From the NCBI GenBank assembly GCA_020829485.1, contig JAIVFU010000140.1, forward strand, positions 1 through 14,906: a stretch of DNA of 14,906 nucleotides, given 5' to 3'. Under the pieces are notes generated by a model. It saw only the letters and a program-made list of their open reading frames with translations, searched no databases and was not told the origin of the DNA. Made by a program: the position numbers and the translations under genes. Of this stretch, positions 1 through 6,826 are shown piece after piece; the stretch's first letter is position 1; each line of letters begins with the position of its first letter. This DNA comes from Nostoc sp. CHAB 5834. GTDB lineage: Bacteria; Cyanobacteriota; Cyanobacteriia; Cyanobacteriales; Nostocaceae.

Positions 1-2
1 CG

Positions 3-1835
3 GACTTGAACCAAACGCAACAGCAATACCTCTCCATTGTCAATCAATCGGGGAACGCCCTGTTGGGTATCCTGAACGATATTCTGGACTTCTCTAAAAT
101 TGAAGCCGGTAAGCTGGAACTGGTCTTGGACGAAGTGGATTTGTATGAGTTGACCAGTCAGGCTGCCGATATTATAACCTATCAGGCTCAAAGCAAAGGG
201 CTTGAAGTGCTGCTTAATCTCTCACCCCGGCTCCCGCGCTTTATTGAGGTCGATGCCATTCGGCTTAAACAGGTGTTGGTTAACTTATTGGGCAACGCGG
301 TCAAGTTCACCGAAGGGGGCGAGATTGAACTGGCCATTACGGCGGTAAGCCCCCCGGAGGAGTCCCCCGTCCTGCTCCGCTTCGAGGTGCGCGATACCGG
401 CATTGGCATCAAAGCCGCCATGCTGGCCACCATTTTTGATGCCTTTACCCAGGAAGATCCATCCACGACCAAACGGTACGGGGGAACGGGTCTGGGCTTG
501 ACTATTTCCAACAAGTTACTGGCCCTGATGGGCAGCCGCCTCCAGGTTGAGAGCCAGTTGGGGGTGGGCAGCCGTTTTTTCTTCGACATCCGGCTCCCGG
601 CTCGTGTGGGTGAGCCCCTACTGTGGAACGAAGGCAGCCCGATCCGGCACGTCCTGATTGTGGACGATAACGCCCACAACCGGGTCATTATCCGGCAGCT
701 GTTGCTGATCAAACAGATTACGAGCGAAGAGGCCAGTAATGGCCTGGAAGCCCTGGCGTTACTGGCCCGGGGGGGGCGCTACGATGTGATCCTGATGGAT
801 TACCACATGCCCTACCTGGATGGGTTGGAAACGGTCGAAAACATACGGCAGACCTTAGGACTACCCCCCGCCTTGCAGCCCGTCATCCTCTTGCACAGCT
901 CCTCGGATGACGAGCGCATCGGGCGGGCCTGTGAGTCACTGGCCATTCAGGGGCGGTTGTTAAAGCCCGTCAAGCTGCCTGATTTATACGGCGCCTTAGA
1001 CCAGCTAACCCGACAGCCGTCTCCCCCCGCGCCCCTTCCCCGTCTGGCCCCGCCCCTGCGGGTAGACGAAAGGTCCCTAACCGTACTGATCGTTGATGAC
1101 AATAGAGTCAACCAGTTACTGACCAGGACCCTGATTGGCCAGATTGTTCCCCGGGCCCGGGTCGTGGAAGCCGCGAACGGCCTGGAAGCCCTGACTCAAG
1201 TTGAAGACCAGCGCCCCGATTTAATCCTAATGGACGTCCAGATGCCGTTGTTGAACGGCTATCAAGCGACGCAACGCATCCGGGCGCTGGAACTGGAGAG
1301 CGGGCCGCGTACCCCCATCATCGCCCTGACGGCGGGTACCGTCAAGGGCGAGCGGGAGACCTGTCTGGCCGCGGGAATGGATGATTTTTTGGCCAAACCA
1401 CTCCAGGGCGCTTCCCTACGCCAGGTAGTGGAGAAATGGCTGGCAGTCTCTGGTCGCGAATCGTCAACTCCGTTTGACCATCCATCGACTGACAATCACT
1501 TCGATGCGCAATTCATCTATAAGATTACGGGTCATGACCCGGCGCTGATTGCGGAGCTTATCGCGCTAGCTGCGGGCGAGTTAGTGTGTCACAGGAGAGA
1601 TTTCAAAGAACAGCTCGAGGCAGGTCAGCTAGCAGGTCTACAGCGGGTGGGCCACAAACTAGCGGGCCTGGCCTCGAGCGCAGGCATGCCAACGCTGGCT
1701 CGTTTAGCCCGTGGGATTGAACAGACGGTCGTGTTCAATACGCATGATTTAACCGAGCAGATTCGTCAGATTGACAAAGAAATTGAGCTTGTAGGGCTTC
1801 GATTAGAGGCTTTTAACTTGAACTCTCCCCCGTAA
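3..1835 (+). CDS. Hybrid sensor histidine kinase, C-terminal part (HATPase-REC-REC-HPt), cut by the window edge
   Basis: Membrane- or cytosol-associated phosphorelay kinase whose N-terminal sensor and phosphoacceptor His lie before the window. The frame is open from the first bases, and the first visible residues look like the end of a HisKA helix. Numbering from the Leu at position 6: end of the dimerisation helix with ILDFSKIEAGK at about 26-36; HATPase with N box (Asn97), G1 DTGIG at 130-134 and G2 GGTGLGL at 159-165; first receiver about 213-335 with acidic Asp220/221, phosphoacceptor Asp265 and Lys320; second receiver about 358-480 with Asp364/365, phosphoacceptor Asp410, Thr442 and Lys464; HPt about 500-600 with His550 in the GHKLAG motif. 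All phosphotransfer residues seen are intact, so it should run a multistep relay from His through Asp to the HPt His. The target regulator is unknown; the response regulator gene facing it is a candidate. Very GC-rich compared with the genes at 3208-4710. Confidence 0.95.
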   Translation, partial: DLNQTQQQYLSIVNQSGNALLGILNDILDFSKIEAGKLELVLDEVDLYELTSQAADIITYQAQSKGLEVLLNLSPRLPRFIEVDAIRLKQVLVNLLGNAVKFTEGGEIELAITAVSPPEESPVLLRFEVRDTGIGIKAAMLATIFDAFTQEDPSTTKRYGGTGLGLTISNKLLALMGSRLQVESQLGVGSRFFFDIRLPARVGEPLLWNEGSPIRHVLIVDDNAHNRVIIRQLLLIKQITSEEASNGLEALALLARGGRYDVILMDYHMPYLDGLETVENIRQTLGLPPALQPVILLHSSSDDERIGRACESLAIQGRLLKPVKLPDLYGALDQLTRQPSPPAPLPRLAPPLRVDERSLTVLIVDDNRVNQLLTRTLIGQIVPRARVVEAANGLEALTQVEDQRPDLILMDVQMPLLNGYQATQRIRALELESGPRTPIIALTAGTVKGERETCLAAGMDDFLAKPLQGASLRQVVEKWLAVSGRESSTPFDHPSTDNHFDAQFIYKITGHDPALIAELIALAAGELVCHRRDFKEQLEAGQLAGLQRVGHKLAGLASSAGMPTLARLARGIEQTVVFNTHDLTEQIRQIDKEIELVGLRLEAFNLNSPP

Positions 1836-2041
1836 ATTGGGTAGGCTTCCCTTCCACTGAAAATCCATTCATATAGGTAGCATTACACCTAAATAGCTTG
1901 ACACGACCTGCATTCAGGATATGGAGTTTAACGAAACGTGGTTGACAGGCAAAAATGCAATTTGAGGAATCAACGGCTGCGGCATGAAAACGAGTGTAAA
2001 TCTGTTAGGTAGAATCAGTAGAACACGCGCTCAAAGAATGT
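1836..2041. other. Intergenic stretch, nothing recognised
   Basis: Lies between the kinase stop and the large inverted repeat. I see no open frame of useful length and no clear RNA gene. The sequence is more AT-rich than the kinase gene. Confidence 0.6.
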
Positions 2042-2112
2042 ACAAATTCAATCCATAAATAAAGGGTAGTGGCATACAGTGCCACTACCCTTTATTTATG
2101 GATTGAATTTGT
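2042..2112. terminator. Bidirectional terminator-like perfect inverted repeat (33-bp arms, 5-nt loop)
   Basis: Positions 2042-2074 and 2080-2112 are exact reverse complements, and the loop TACAG sits at 2075-2079. The GC-rich core (GGGTAGTGGCA) is bounded by an A-rich tract on the left and TTTATTTA on the right. It therefore looks like an intrinsic terminator in both directions, between a plus-strand kinase and a minus-strand response regulator. The right arm reaches the first base of the response regulator stop codon (TAA, complement of 2112-2114). The arms extend far beyond a normal terminator stem, and the outer half is AT-rich. Confidence 0.75.
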
Positions 2113-2540
2113 TACGACTCACAGTTATTGGGGTGTAAGCAGCTTCGCCAGTAGTCCAGAATGAGCTGAATTTGTTTTTTGAGCTCCGCTTGAGTGGCTG
2201 CTTTCTGGTAAAACCCTTGTACTGACTCATTGTAGGCTTCCCGAACGGCCGCGTTACTAGCGGTTGTTGTCAAGAACACGAAGGGAATGGCTTTCTCTCG
2301 TAAGTACTCACTCTGATTAATCTCAGCCCTTAACTCCAGCCCATTTAGTCGAGGCATGTTGATGTCACACAAGATCAGAAATGGCTGTTCTTTGCTCACT
2401 TTGAGGTATTCCAACGCTTCTTGGCCGTCGTGAAATACTTGTATGGGATTAATCGTATCCAAGCTCCTGATCGCTTCACTAATTAACAGTTGATCGTCTT
2501 CGTCATCCTCAATTAAGAAAATGGGGCCTTTTCGTGACAT
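2112..2540 (-). CDS. Single-domain response regulator (CheY/Rcp1-like)
   Basis: 142-residue receiver with no output domain, probably a phosphotransfer intermediate or a protein-interaction regulator in the cytoplasm. Acidic pocket residues are in EDDEDD at 11-16, the phosphoacceptor is Asp59 in LILCDINMP, the switch Thr lies in LTTT at 90-93, and the conserved Lys is 113 in GFYQK. The run of acidic residues after the first strand and the NGLEL segment after the phosphorylation loop are typical of the Rcp1-like receivers abundant in Bacteroidota, often paired with phytochrome or PAS kinases. The ATG at 2538-2540 has no Shine-Dalgarno sequence, which is normal in this phylum. It converges on the kinase at 3-1835 and shares the terminator hairpin. 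Its kinase could be that one or the PAS kinase at 9576. Confidence 0.92.
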   Translation of the reverse strand: MSRKGPIFLIEDDEDDQLLISEAIRSLDTINPIQVFHDGQEALEYLKVSKEQPFLILCDINMPRLNGLELRAEINQSEYLREKAIPFVFLTTTASNAAVREAYNESVQGFYQKAATQAELKKQIQLILDYWRSCLHPNNCES

Positions 2541-2606
2541 AAGTAGTTCGTTTCGATGGTGCCAGTAAAAGTACGGGATTAGTCACGGTTAATTTGTTTT
2601 ATGCAA

Positions 2607-2635
2607 TCAAGCTAAATCATTACGTGCCTTCGCAA
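2607..2635 (-). promoter_or_regulatory. Possible Bacteroidota-type promoter for the response regulator
   Basis: On the minus strand a TTG (complement of 2633-2635) is followed after 18 bases by TAGCTTGA (complement of 2607-2614). This is one base away from the TAnnTTTG -7 box of Bacteroidota sigma factors. It would give a leader of about 60 bases before the ATG at 2540. Short motifs like this occur by chance, so this is only a candidate. Confidence 0.3.
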
Positions 2636-2826
2636 AATATTGGCCATCCTACTGAACAGCAGTGAGGAGCAAGGCGGTACAAGCCTAAAAACGATGCTAC
2701 TACTGGACTGTTCTACAACCAGCCTGGCTAATTAAGGCAACGGGTGTAAAAGCCAAGCGGCTGCCCGCTCCGGATCAGTTTCATTCAATGAATAAAGATA
2801 GACTAGGCCCACTTATTTTGGATAGA

Positions 2827-3171
2827 TCATACTTCCTGGGCCTGTTTCTGCGCGTCCTGGAGCCGCTGTTGCACCTGCTGCTGCTTATTCTGGGCTAACT
2901 GCGCTTGAATAGGGTCTACACTCAGATGCTGGTGCAGTTTAGAGCCTTTGAAGGCGACCGTCAGCGATTCGCCGGATTCGGTCTGGCGCGTTTGCTCAAA
3001 GGTGATGCCGCGCGGCTGGCCTGAACTGTCGGGGTTAATGATCAGCCGAAGGCCGTGCAGCCGCAAGTCGTCGCGTAATTCAGCTCCTGTCGTCGAGCGG
3101 CTCAGGCTGACCCGGACCAGACCCCGCAGTTCGATACGCTGCCTATCACGCTCGGGCACCTGCTCCATCAT
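2827..3171 (-). pseudogene. Relaxase C-terminal-like fragment (probable remnant)
   Basis: Open frame of about 114 residues from the first ATG (complement of 3169-3171). The pattern is a helix with TTGAELRDDLRLHGL, then a Gly-containing turn and GITF, then VAFKGSKLHQHLS, and a Gln-rich tail. This resembles the tail of Bacteroidota MobA/VirD2-type relaxases, which usually carry a G-x-G-[IVF]-[ST]-[FY] stretch followed by FKGS-x-LG. No nicking domain (tyrosine, HxH) is present here or upstream, so at best it is the end of a mobilisation protein. The same frame continues upstream without a stop to the TAA that ends the membrane protein gene at 3208, which suggests recombination placed the tail there. 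It is GC-rich while the genes upstream are AT-rich. It could also be a small hypothetical protein. Confidence 0.45.
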
Positions 3172-3207
3172 CGGCGTCAAACCGTGTGTTTCGTTGGTAA
3201 CTGCTTT

Positions 3208-3591
3208 TTATTGGGCGAATAGTATACGCCACGGAATACTGAATGGCAAGATTATCAACCAAACTAGGAAGAATATAGCCATATTCTTGGGGTAAGGTTG
3301 GTGATTTATTTGTGAGGGAAGAGCGACAAATAGCATCCAAGTTAACTTGTAGATAAATTGAAACAATAAAACCAAGATCATTTGCCGGGGGAAAAACAAC
3401 CCAAATACAGATAGGATAAATATAGCACCCCACAAGGCGCCCACCAGCCGAATCGCTTCTGAATAGGCTATACGGTTACCGAAAACGGTCATTTGCGCGA
3501 TGCGAGGTCTGAACAGACTGGTAACACTGATCCAGCCTGCTACCAGGATATTGGCCGTGTAAATTATGTTTATCAAAACCAGATTATACAT
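3208..3591 (-). CDS. Small four-helix integral membrane protein of unknown function
   Basis: 127 residues with hydrophobic segments at about 5-27, 50-68, 71-91 and 104-124, and a short basic/polar loop at about 28-48. The topology fits a small inner-membrane protein. I do not recognise a catalytic motif. The ATG is the complement of 3589-3591, and only 11 bases separate it from the stop of the upstream SRPBCC gene, so the two are almost certainly co-transcribed. Pairings of a small membrane protein with an SRPBCC protein and a Crp/Fnr-like regulator look familiar from Bacteroidota, but the function here is not shown by the sequence. Confidence 0.75.
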   Translation of the reverse strand: MYNLVLINIIYTANILVAGWISVTSLFRPRIAQMTVFGNRIAYSEAIRLVGALWGAIFILSVFGLFFPRQMILVLLFQFIYKLTWMLFVALPSQINHQPYPKNMAIFFLVWLIILPFSIPWRILFAQ

Positions 3592-3602
3592 GGTTCATTG
3601 AG

Positions 3603-4073
3603 TTAACGCTCGGCGATAGTCTTAATTTTTTCCATCACACCCGGCAATATTTTCCGGTAGTTGCGACCCAGAGCGCGGCCAAAAACTCCCTTCGTTACTC
3701 CTGTCAACCAAACCTCATGGGTAAAAGTAGTTTCCCCACGTTGAGTTGTTAAATAGCGTTTAACATACAAGGCACCCAATGGCAGCTTCGTTTTGTAGGT
3801 CTGATTGGGTATAACCTCAATGAGGACGAATTTAGATTTAGGCCCTCTGGCAGGAAGTAGTGTACCCCTGGTAAGAGCCGTGAAGGAACCATTAAGTTCC
3901 GCCCCCTTTAGTCCCTCATCCCACTCTTTCCATCCTGGCACGTCTGTCCAAATACGCCAGATGAGCTCTGGGGCGGCAGTTGTTTTAACGGTGTGGCTAA
4001 AGTGCGTGTTTGATTGTTGAGCGACTGTTTGTGTTGACAATAACAACGCTAGCCCAAGCAGAGAGATTTGCAT
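3603..4073 (-). CDS. Exported SRPBCC (START-like/polyketide cyclase fold) protein
   Basis: 156 residues from the ATG at 4071-4073. A longer TTG start at 4094 would add seven residues before a good signal peptide, so I prefer the ATG. Residues 1-19 form a hydrophobic leader ending in TVAQQ, a likely signal peptidase I site, so the protein is probably periplasmic. Residues 25-155 match the SRPBCC pattern: an initial strand (HFSHTVKTTAAPELIWRIWT), WxxW around 48-51, a central set of strands, and a long C-terminal helix starting after GRNYRKILPG. This fold binds hydrophobic ligands, but the ligand is unknown. SRPBCC proteins with a signal peptide are less common than cytosolic ones. The gene lies between the regulator upstream (73-base gap) and the membrane protein downstream. 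Confidence 0.82.
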   Translation of the reverse strand: MQISLLGLALLLSTQTVAQQSNTHFSHTVKTTAAPELIWRIWTDVPGWKEWDEGLKGAELNGSFTALTRGTLLPARGPKSKFVLIEVIPNQTYKTKLPLGALYVKRYLTTQRGETTFTHEVWLTGVTKGVFGRALGRNYRKILPGVMEKIKTIAER

Positions 4074-4146
4074 GATTTCTAAGATTTTCTGCAAATATCA
4101 ATTCGCCACACCTACCGCTACTGCACCTATGTTAACTTTGAGCGGA

Positions 4147-4710
4147 TCAGCGGGTATTTTTTCGGATTCTACTCAAGGATTGCGGGGCAATACCAAGGTA
4201 AGACGCAATATATTTAAGCGACACCCGCTGTATAAGTGAGGCCTGATTAACTAACATGGTTTGGTAACGGGTCTCGGCGGTTTGGGTCTGTAGGGCTTCT
4301 AAAATTTCTTCCGTATACTGCTGCACTTCCTGTAGTAGCTTCCGAATGAATGTGTTCCACGAGCTGATTTCAAGCAACCGGTATGCATCATCATAGGTCA
4401 TACGCCACAAGATGCAGTCTTCCAAGGTGTTGATGCTTTCCTGGGCGAATTGCTGGGCGGTAAAACTTTTTTGTGACGTAAACACATAAGGCGCATCTGT
4501 AAAGTATTTCGTAATCTCGTTGCCACCTCTGAGGACAAAAAAACGTAACAGGCCCCTTTCCAAAAAATACAAGGGTCGGCAGACTTGCCCCTCGGTTAAG
4601 ATGAGTGTGTTTTTAGGGACAATCTGCTTTTTCAAACAGGGCTCGATCTGAGCCCAGTCCAAGTCGTTACACGGGACATAATTGGCAATAAATTGTCGGA
4701 GCGGGTGCAT
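4147..4710 (-). CDS. Crp/Fnr-family transcriptional regulator (short Bacteroidota type)
   Basis: 187 residues. The cyclic-nucleotide-binding beta-barrel spans about 25-115 (PKNTLILTEGQVCRPLYFLERGL is characteristic, including the Glu-Arg-Gly turn), followed by the dimer helix at about 117-150. A helix-turn-helix lies at 163-184 (VSLKYIASYLGIAPQSLSRIRK). The canonical cAMP phosphate-binding cassette (an Arg-containing RxS/T loop) is not visible, and no Fnr cysteine cluster is seen, so the effector is unknown. The length of about 190 residues is usual for the many Crp/Fnr-like proteins in Bacteroidota. The start is ATG at 4708-4710. It heads the SRPBCC and membrane-protein genes and probably controls them. 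Confidence 0.9.
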   Translation of the reverse strand: MHPLRQFIANYVPCNDLDWAQIEPCLKKQIVPKNTLILTEGQVCRPLYFLERGLLRFFVLRGGNEITKYFTDAPYVFTSQKSFTAQQFAQESINTLEDCILWRMTYDDAYRLLEISSWNTFIRKLLQEVQQYTEEILEALQTQTAETRYQTMLVNQASLIQRVSLKYIASYLGIAPQSLSRIRKNTR

Positions 4711-4909
4711 TGAATAGTTTCAACTTCAGCGTTATAGGATGTGTCCTTTCTACTGTATAACCAAACGTTAGGTTCAGACTACTGGACATTTCGGTAGTGG
4801 CTGAAGTGTATTGATAATACCTATTGCTCGGTAGTCTTTCAAACGTTTTATAGAAAATAAGCTGTTGATAGTTAGGATATTGTGCTTTATCTCTTATCCG
4901 CACTCGTGA

Positions 4910-5104
4910 TTGATCAACACACTTCAGCCATTACCGAATAATCTGTTCCTGAATACTTTTTGGGAACAGGTCACTCCCACAATAAATCCCTGGTGGAAAA
5001 CCATCGTGGGCTACGAAATAGGTCAAAAGAATAGTGTATGGTCTATACCCAAGAGTGTCAAGAAACATCGGCGGCAGCTAGCAGATCCCGCAGATGTTTC
5101 TTGA
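4910..5104 (+). CDS. Unrecognised short ORF ending inside a stem-loop (doubtful)
   Basis: A 64-codon frame with a TTG start. Its middle (FLNTFWEQVTPTINPWWKT) has a protein-like aromatic composition, but I do not recognise a family. The last twenty codons lie in the long inverted repeat at 5044-5118, so the frame is probably a gene remnant truncated by that element, or chance. No promoter or ribosome site was seen. Confidence 0.2.
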   Translation: MINTLQPLPNNLFLNTFWEQVTPTINPWWKTIVGYEIGQKNSVWSIPKSVKKHRRQLADPADVS

Positions 5105-5118
5105 TACTCTTGGGTGTA
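5044..5118. repeat. Long imperfect inverted repeat / stem-loop
   Basis: Arms at 5047-5069 and 5093-5115 are 23 bases and match except for one G-T pair at 5057. After a single mismatch, GCGG/CCGC (5071-5074 with 5088-5091) continues the stem, and 5044-5045 pair with 5117-5118 after a wobble. There is no T tract on either side, so an ordinary intrinsic terminator is not obvious. The element could instead be a terminator relic, a small palindromic element or a DNA-level structure. Confidence 0.7.
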
Positions 5119-5246
5119 AGACTCTCCCCCACCCCGCGCCGCGCAGGTACTAAAATGTCGCTGATTGGTCCTAAGTGTACTGTTCAAATGATTAAACGGT
5201 GAGAATGATATCCTGTGCGCACTGGTTCCATCGAAAATGGCGTTGA

Positions 5247-5513
5247 TATCTGCCTGCTCCTGACGAAACTAAACAAGCTGGAGCATATGATCTGATTGAT
5301 TTAGATGACAGTGAGAAGGTCATCGAAATAATCAACCTAACGCAGCCTGAAGTCGTGGTGCGTGATATAGAACAGCTAATTTATTTTGGCACCATTGTCT
5401 CACGCTCTCATACGGTATTTCTGGAGCAGCTTAAGACGTGGTCGGGTCGTTACGATTATACGGTTGAAGCACAGGTCAATTTTGAAGAGACTTACCTAAT
5501 CATAAATTTATAA
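5247..5513 (+). pseudogene. Start-less open frame, probable gene remnant
   Basis: Eighty-eight sense codons run from just after a TGA (5244-5246) to a TAA at 5511-5513, with no ATG, GTG or TTG near the 5' end. The composition looks coding: acidic and aliphatic, with DLIDLDDSEKVIEIINL near the start and YDYTVEAQVNFEETYLIINL at the end. I do not recognise the family. It looks like the C-terminal part of a gene whose start was lost, possibly by frameshift, since a neighbouring frame is also open over 5230-5290. Confidence 0.35.
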
Positions 5514-5641
5514 AAAATTGTCTAGAACGGAGATTGTAAAAATTAGTCAGGTAATATTATAATGGGTAGCTATATATCAGGGATCACAGAGAATAAATAC
5601 TTATTTTTCAGAGATTTACAAAAAACTAGGCCCATGTTTTT

Positions 5642-5780
5642 AGATTCTAAATCCAACTAAATCTACATCTATTTCTTAATCTAAAGTAGATGTAGAAGTA
5701 TTATTTAACAAGTACTGGTTTTTAATCTTTTTTCATACCTTTACTGCATCGAATAACATTCTAAATCCCAATCTAAATGG
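5642..5780. repeat. Repeated CTAAA motifs and a 10-bp inverted repeat before parA (candidate centromere/operator)
   Basis: TCTAAAT-like words occur at about 5646-5652, 5657-5662, 5680-5686, 5760-5766 and 5772-5778; the last overlaps the parA start codon. An exact inverted repeat, TCTACATCTA/TAGATGTAGA (5662-5671 and 5687-5696), encloses a 15-base loop. Plasmids with ParA plus a ribbon-helix-helix partner usually carry arrays of short repeats upstream that act both as partition site and operator. Assigning this role here is inference from position and repetition. Confidence 0.45.
5736..5743 (+). promoter_or_regulatory. Weak candidate -7 box for parA
   Basis: TACCTTTA resembles the Bacteroidota TAnnTTTG -7 element with one mismatch, 33 bases before the parA ATG. 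No good TTG -33 box lies at the usual distance, only TGG. Low confidence. Confidence 0.2.
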
Positions 5781-6439
5781 TGATCTCCTTTAATTCGATC
5801 AAAGGCGGCGTGGGTAAATCAACGCTGGCTGTGAATATGGCTGCATGGCTGGTGAGTGAAGGTTACGACGTGTTGCTGGTTGATGGCGACGAGCAGGAGA
5901 CGGCTAGCGATTTTACCGCGTGGCGTGAACAGACGCTAGGACAAACAGGTTTTACGCTGGTAAACATGACGGGTGCCAATCTGCGCAAACAGGTCGATAG
6001 CATGCGGCAGAAATACGACCACATCATCATCGACACAGGGGGTAGGGATACCACCAGTCAACGAGCAGCTCTTTCCGTGGCGGATGTCTCCATGATCCCG
6101 TTTGCACCCCGTAGTTTTGATTTGTGGACGATTAACAAGGTCATAGAGCTGATCGACGAAATTCAGGCTGTTCGTGCCGAACCGATCACCCCGTACGTGT
6201 TCCTGAGCCGCGCCGATATCAAGAGCGCAGATAACCGGGAAGTCGCCCAGGCACTGGCAAATTATCCGCAGATTAAATATCTGCCTCACCCGATTAGTAA
6301 CCGCAAGGCATTCAGCAATGCAGCAGGGGTGGGGCTGGCCGTGTTCGAAGCCGAGACGCCCGACTTAAAAGCTGTCGCAGAAATCAATGCACTTTTTAAC
6401 CATATTTTACATGGCCACAACACTCCCGCCACCGCGTAA
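5777..6439 (+). CDS. parA: ParA-family partition ATPase
   Basis: 220-residue cytoplasmic Walker-type ATPase that would move plasmid copies over the nucleoid together with a DNA-bound partner. The deviant Walker A is KGGVGKST at 10-16 with the signature Lys at 9. The A' motif is VDGDEQ with Asp36, and Walker B is IIIDTGG with Asp86. Length and lack of an N-terminal helix-turn-helix place it with the small type Ib ParAs rather than P1/F ParA. Consequently autoregulation is expected from the small partner protein rather than from ParA itself. ATG at 5777 follows directly after a CTAAA repeat. The 3' end overlaps the next gene, indicating translational coupling in a par operon. Confidence 0.95.
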   Translation: MVISFNSIKGGVGKSTLAVNMAAWLVSEGYDVLLVDGDEQETASDFTAWREQTLGQTGFTLVNMTGANLRKQVDSMRQKYDHIIIDTGGRDTTSQRAALSVADVSMIPFAPRSFDLWTINKVIELIDEIQAVRAEPITPYVFLSRADIKSADNREVAQALANYPQIKYLPHPISNRKAFSNAAGVGLAVFEAETPDLKAVAEINALFNHILHGHNTPATA

Positions 6440-6707
6440 GAAACAGCCCACAGAAGCCGAAATTGAAGCCGTTATTCTCAAAGGTGGTAGCACGACCAAG
6501 AAGGCCACCGCACCCGAGACAGAGGACGACACTGTTAAGTTCTTTAATTTGCGTTTGACTGCCGGCGTCCTGAAACGGATTGAGGAATTCAGAGCGAAAC
6601 GTCCGCGAAAGCTGGCTAGTCCGAAGCTGGGTATATCGACACATGACTGGATGCTGGAAGCCATCGAGGAAAAGATGCAGCGCGAGGCGAAGAAGTATTC
6701 AATTTGA
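6411..6707 (+). CDS. Small ribbon-helix-helix-like partition partner (ParB/ParG role)
   Basis: 98 residues from the ATG at 6411; an earlier in-frame ATG at 6387 would add eight residues and a larger overlap with parA. The N-terminal half is basic/proline-rich and probably disordered (TLPPPRKKQPTEAE, then TTKKATAPETEDD). From about 42 there is a strand (VKFFNLRLT), a helix (AGVLKRIEEFRAK) and, after a loop, a second helix (HDWMLEAIEEKMQREAKK). This is the order of a ribbon-helix-helix dimer such as ParG or Arc. Position directly after, and overlapping, a type Ib ParA makes it the likely centromere-binding adaptor and repressor. No family match is certain from sequence alone. Confidence 0.75.
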   Translation: MATTLPPPRKKQPTEAEIEAVILKGGSTTKKATAPETEDDTVKFFNLRLTAGVLKRIEEFRAKRPRKLASPKLGISTHDWMLEAIEEKMQREAKKYSI

Positions 6708-6826
6708 AGCCTATTTGATTACAGGCTCGTCCTCGCAGATGACACGCCTTAAGCCCGCAACTGCGGACAGCCACGTGCAGAAAGTGAGACCAGGAGCTAC
6801 AATATATAATCTGGATACATTTAGAC
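6708..6826. other. Par-rep intergenic region
   Basis: About 120 bases ahead of the rep gene. It contains a TACATTTA word at 6816-6823 that resembles a -7 box but lies too close to the ATG for a normal leader. No clear terminator or repeat array was seen. Confidence 0.4.

Noticed and set aside
188..712. 174-codon minus-strand frame inside the hybrid kinase gene
   Set aside because: Lies opposite a clearly conserved ATPase domain, and its Ser/Arg-rich composition is typical of a shadow frame.
3146..3433. 95-codon minus-strand frame overlapping the membrane protein
   Set aside because: Different frame of the same strand; the 127-residue frame has four clean membrane segments and tight spacing to the gene before it.
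4910..5104. Transposase fragment
   Set aside because: The aromatic-rich segment made me suspect one, but no DDE motif or terminal repeat pair could be matched, so no such call is made.
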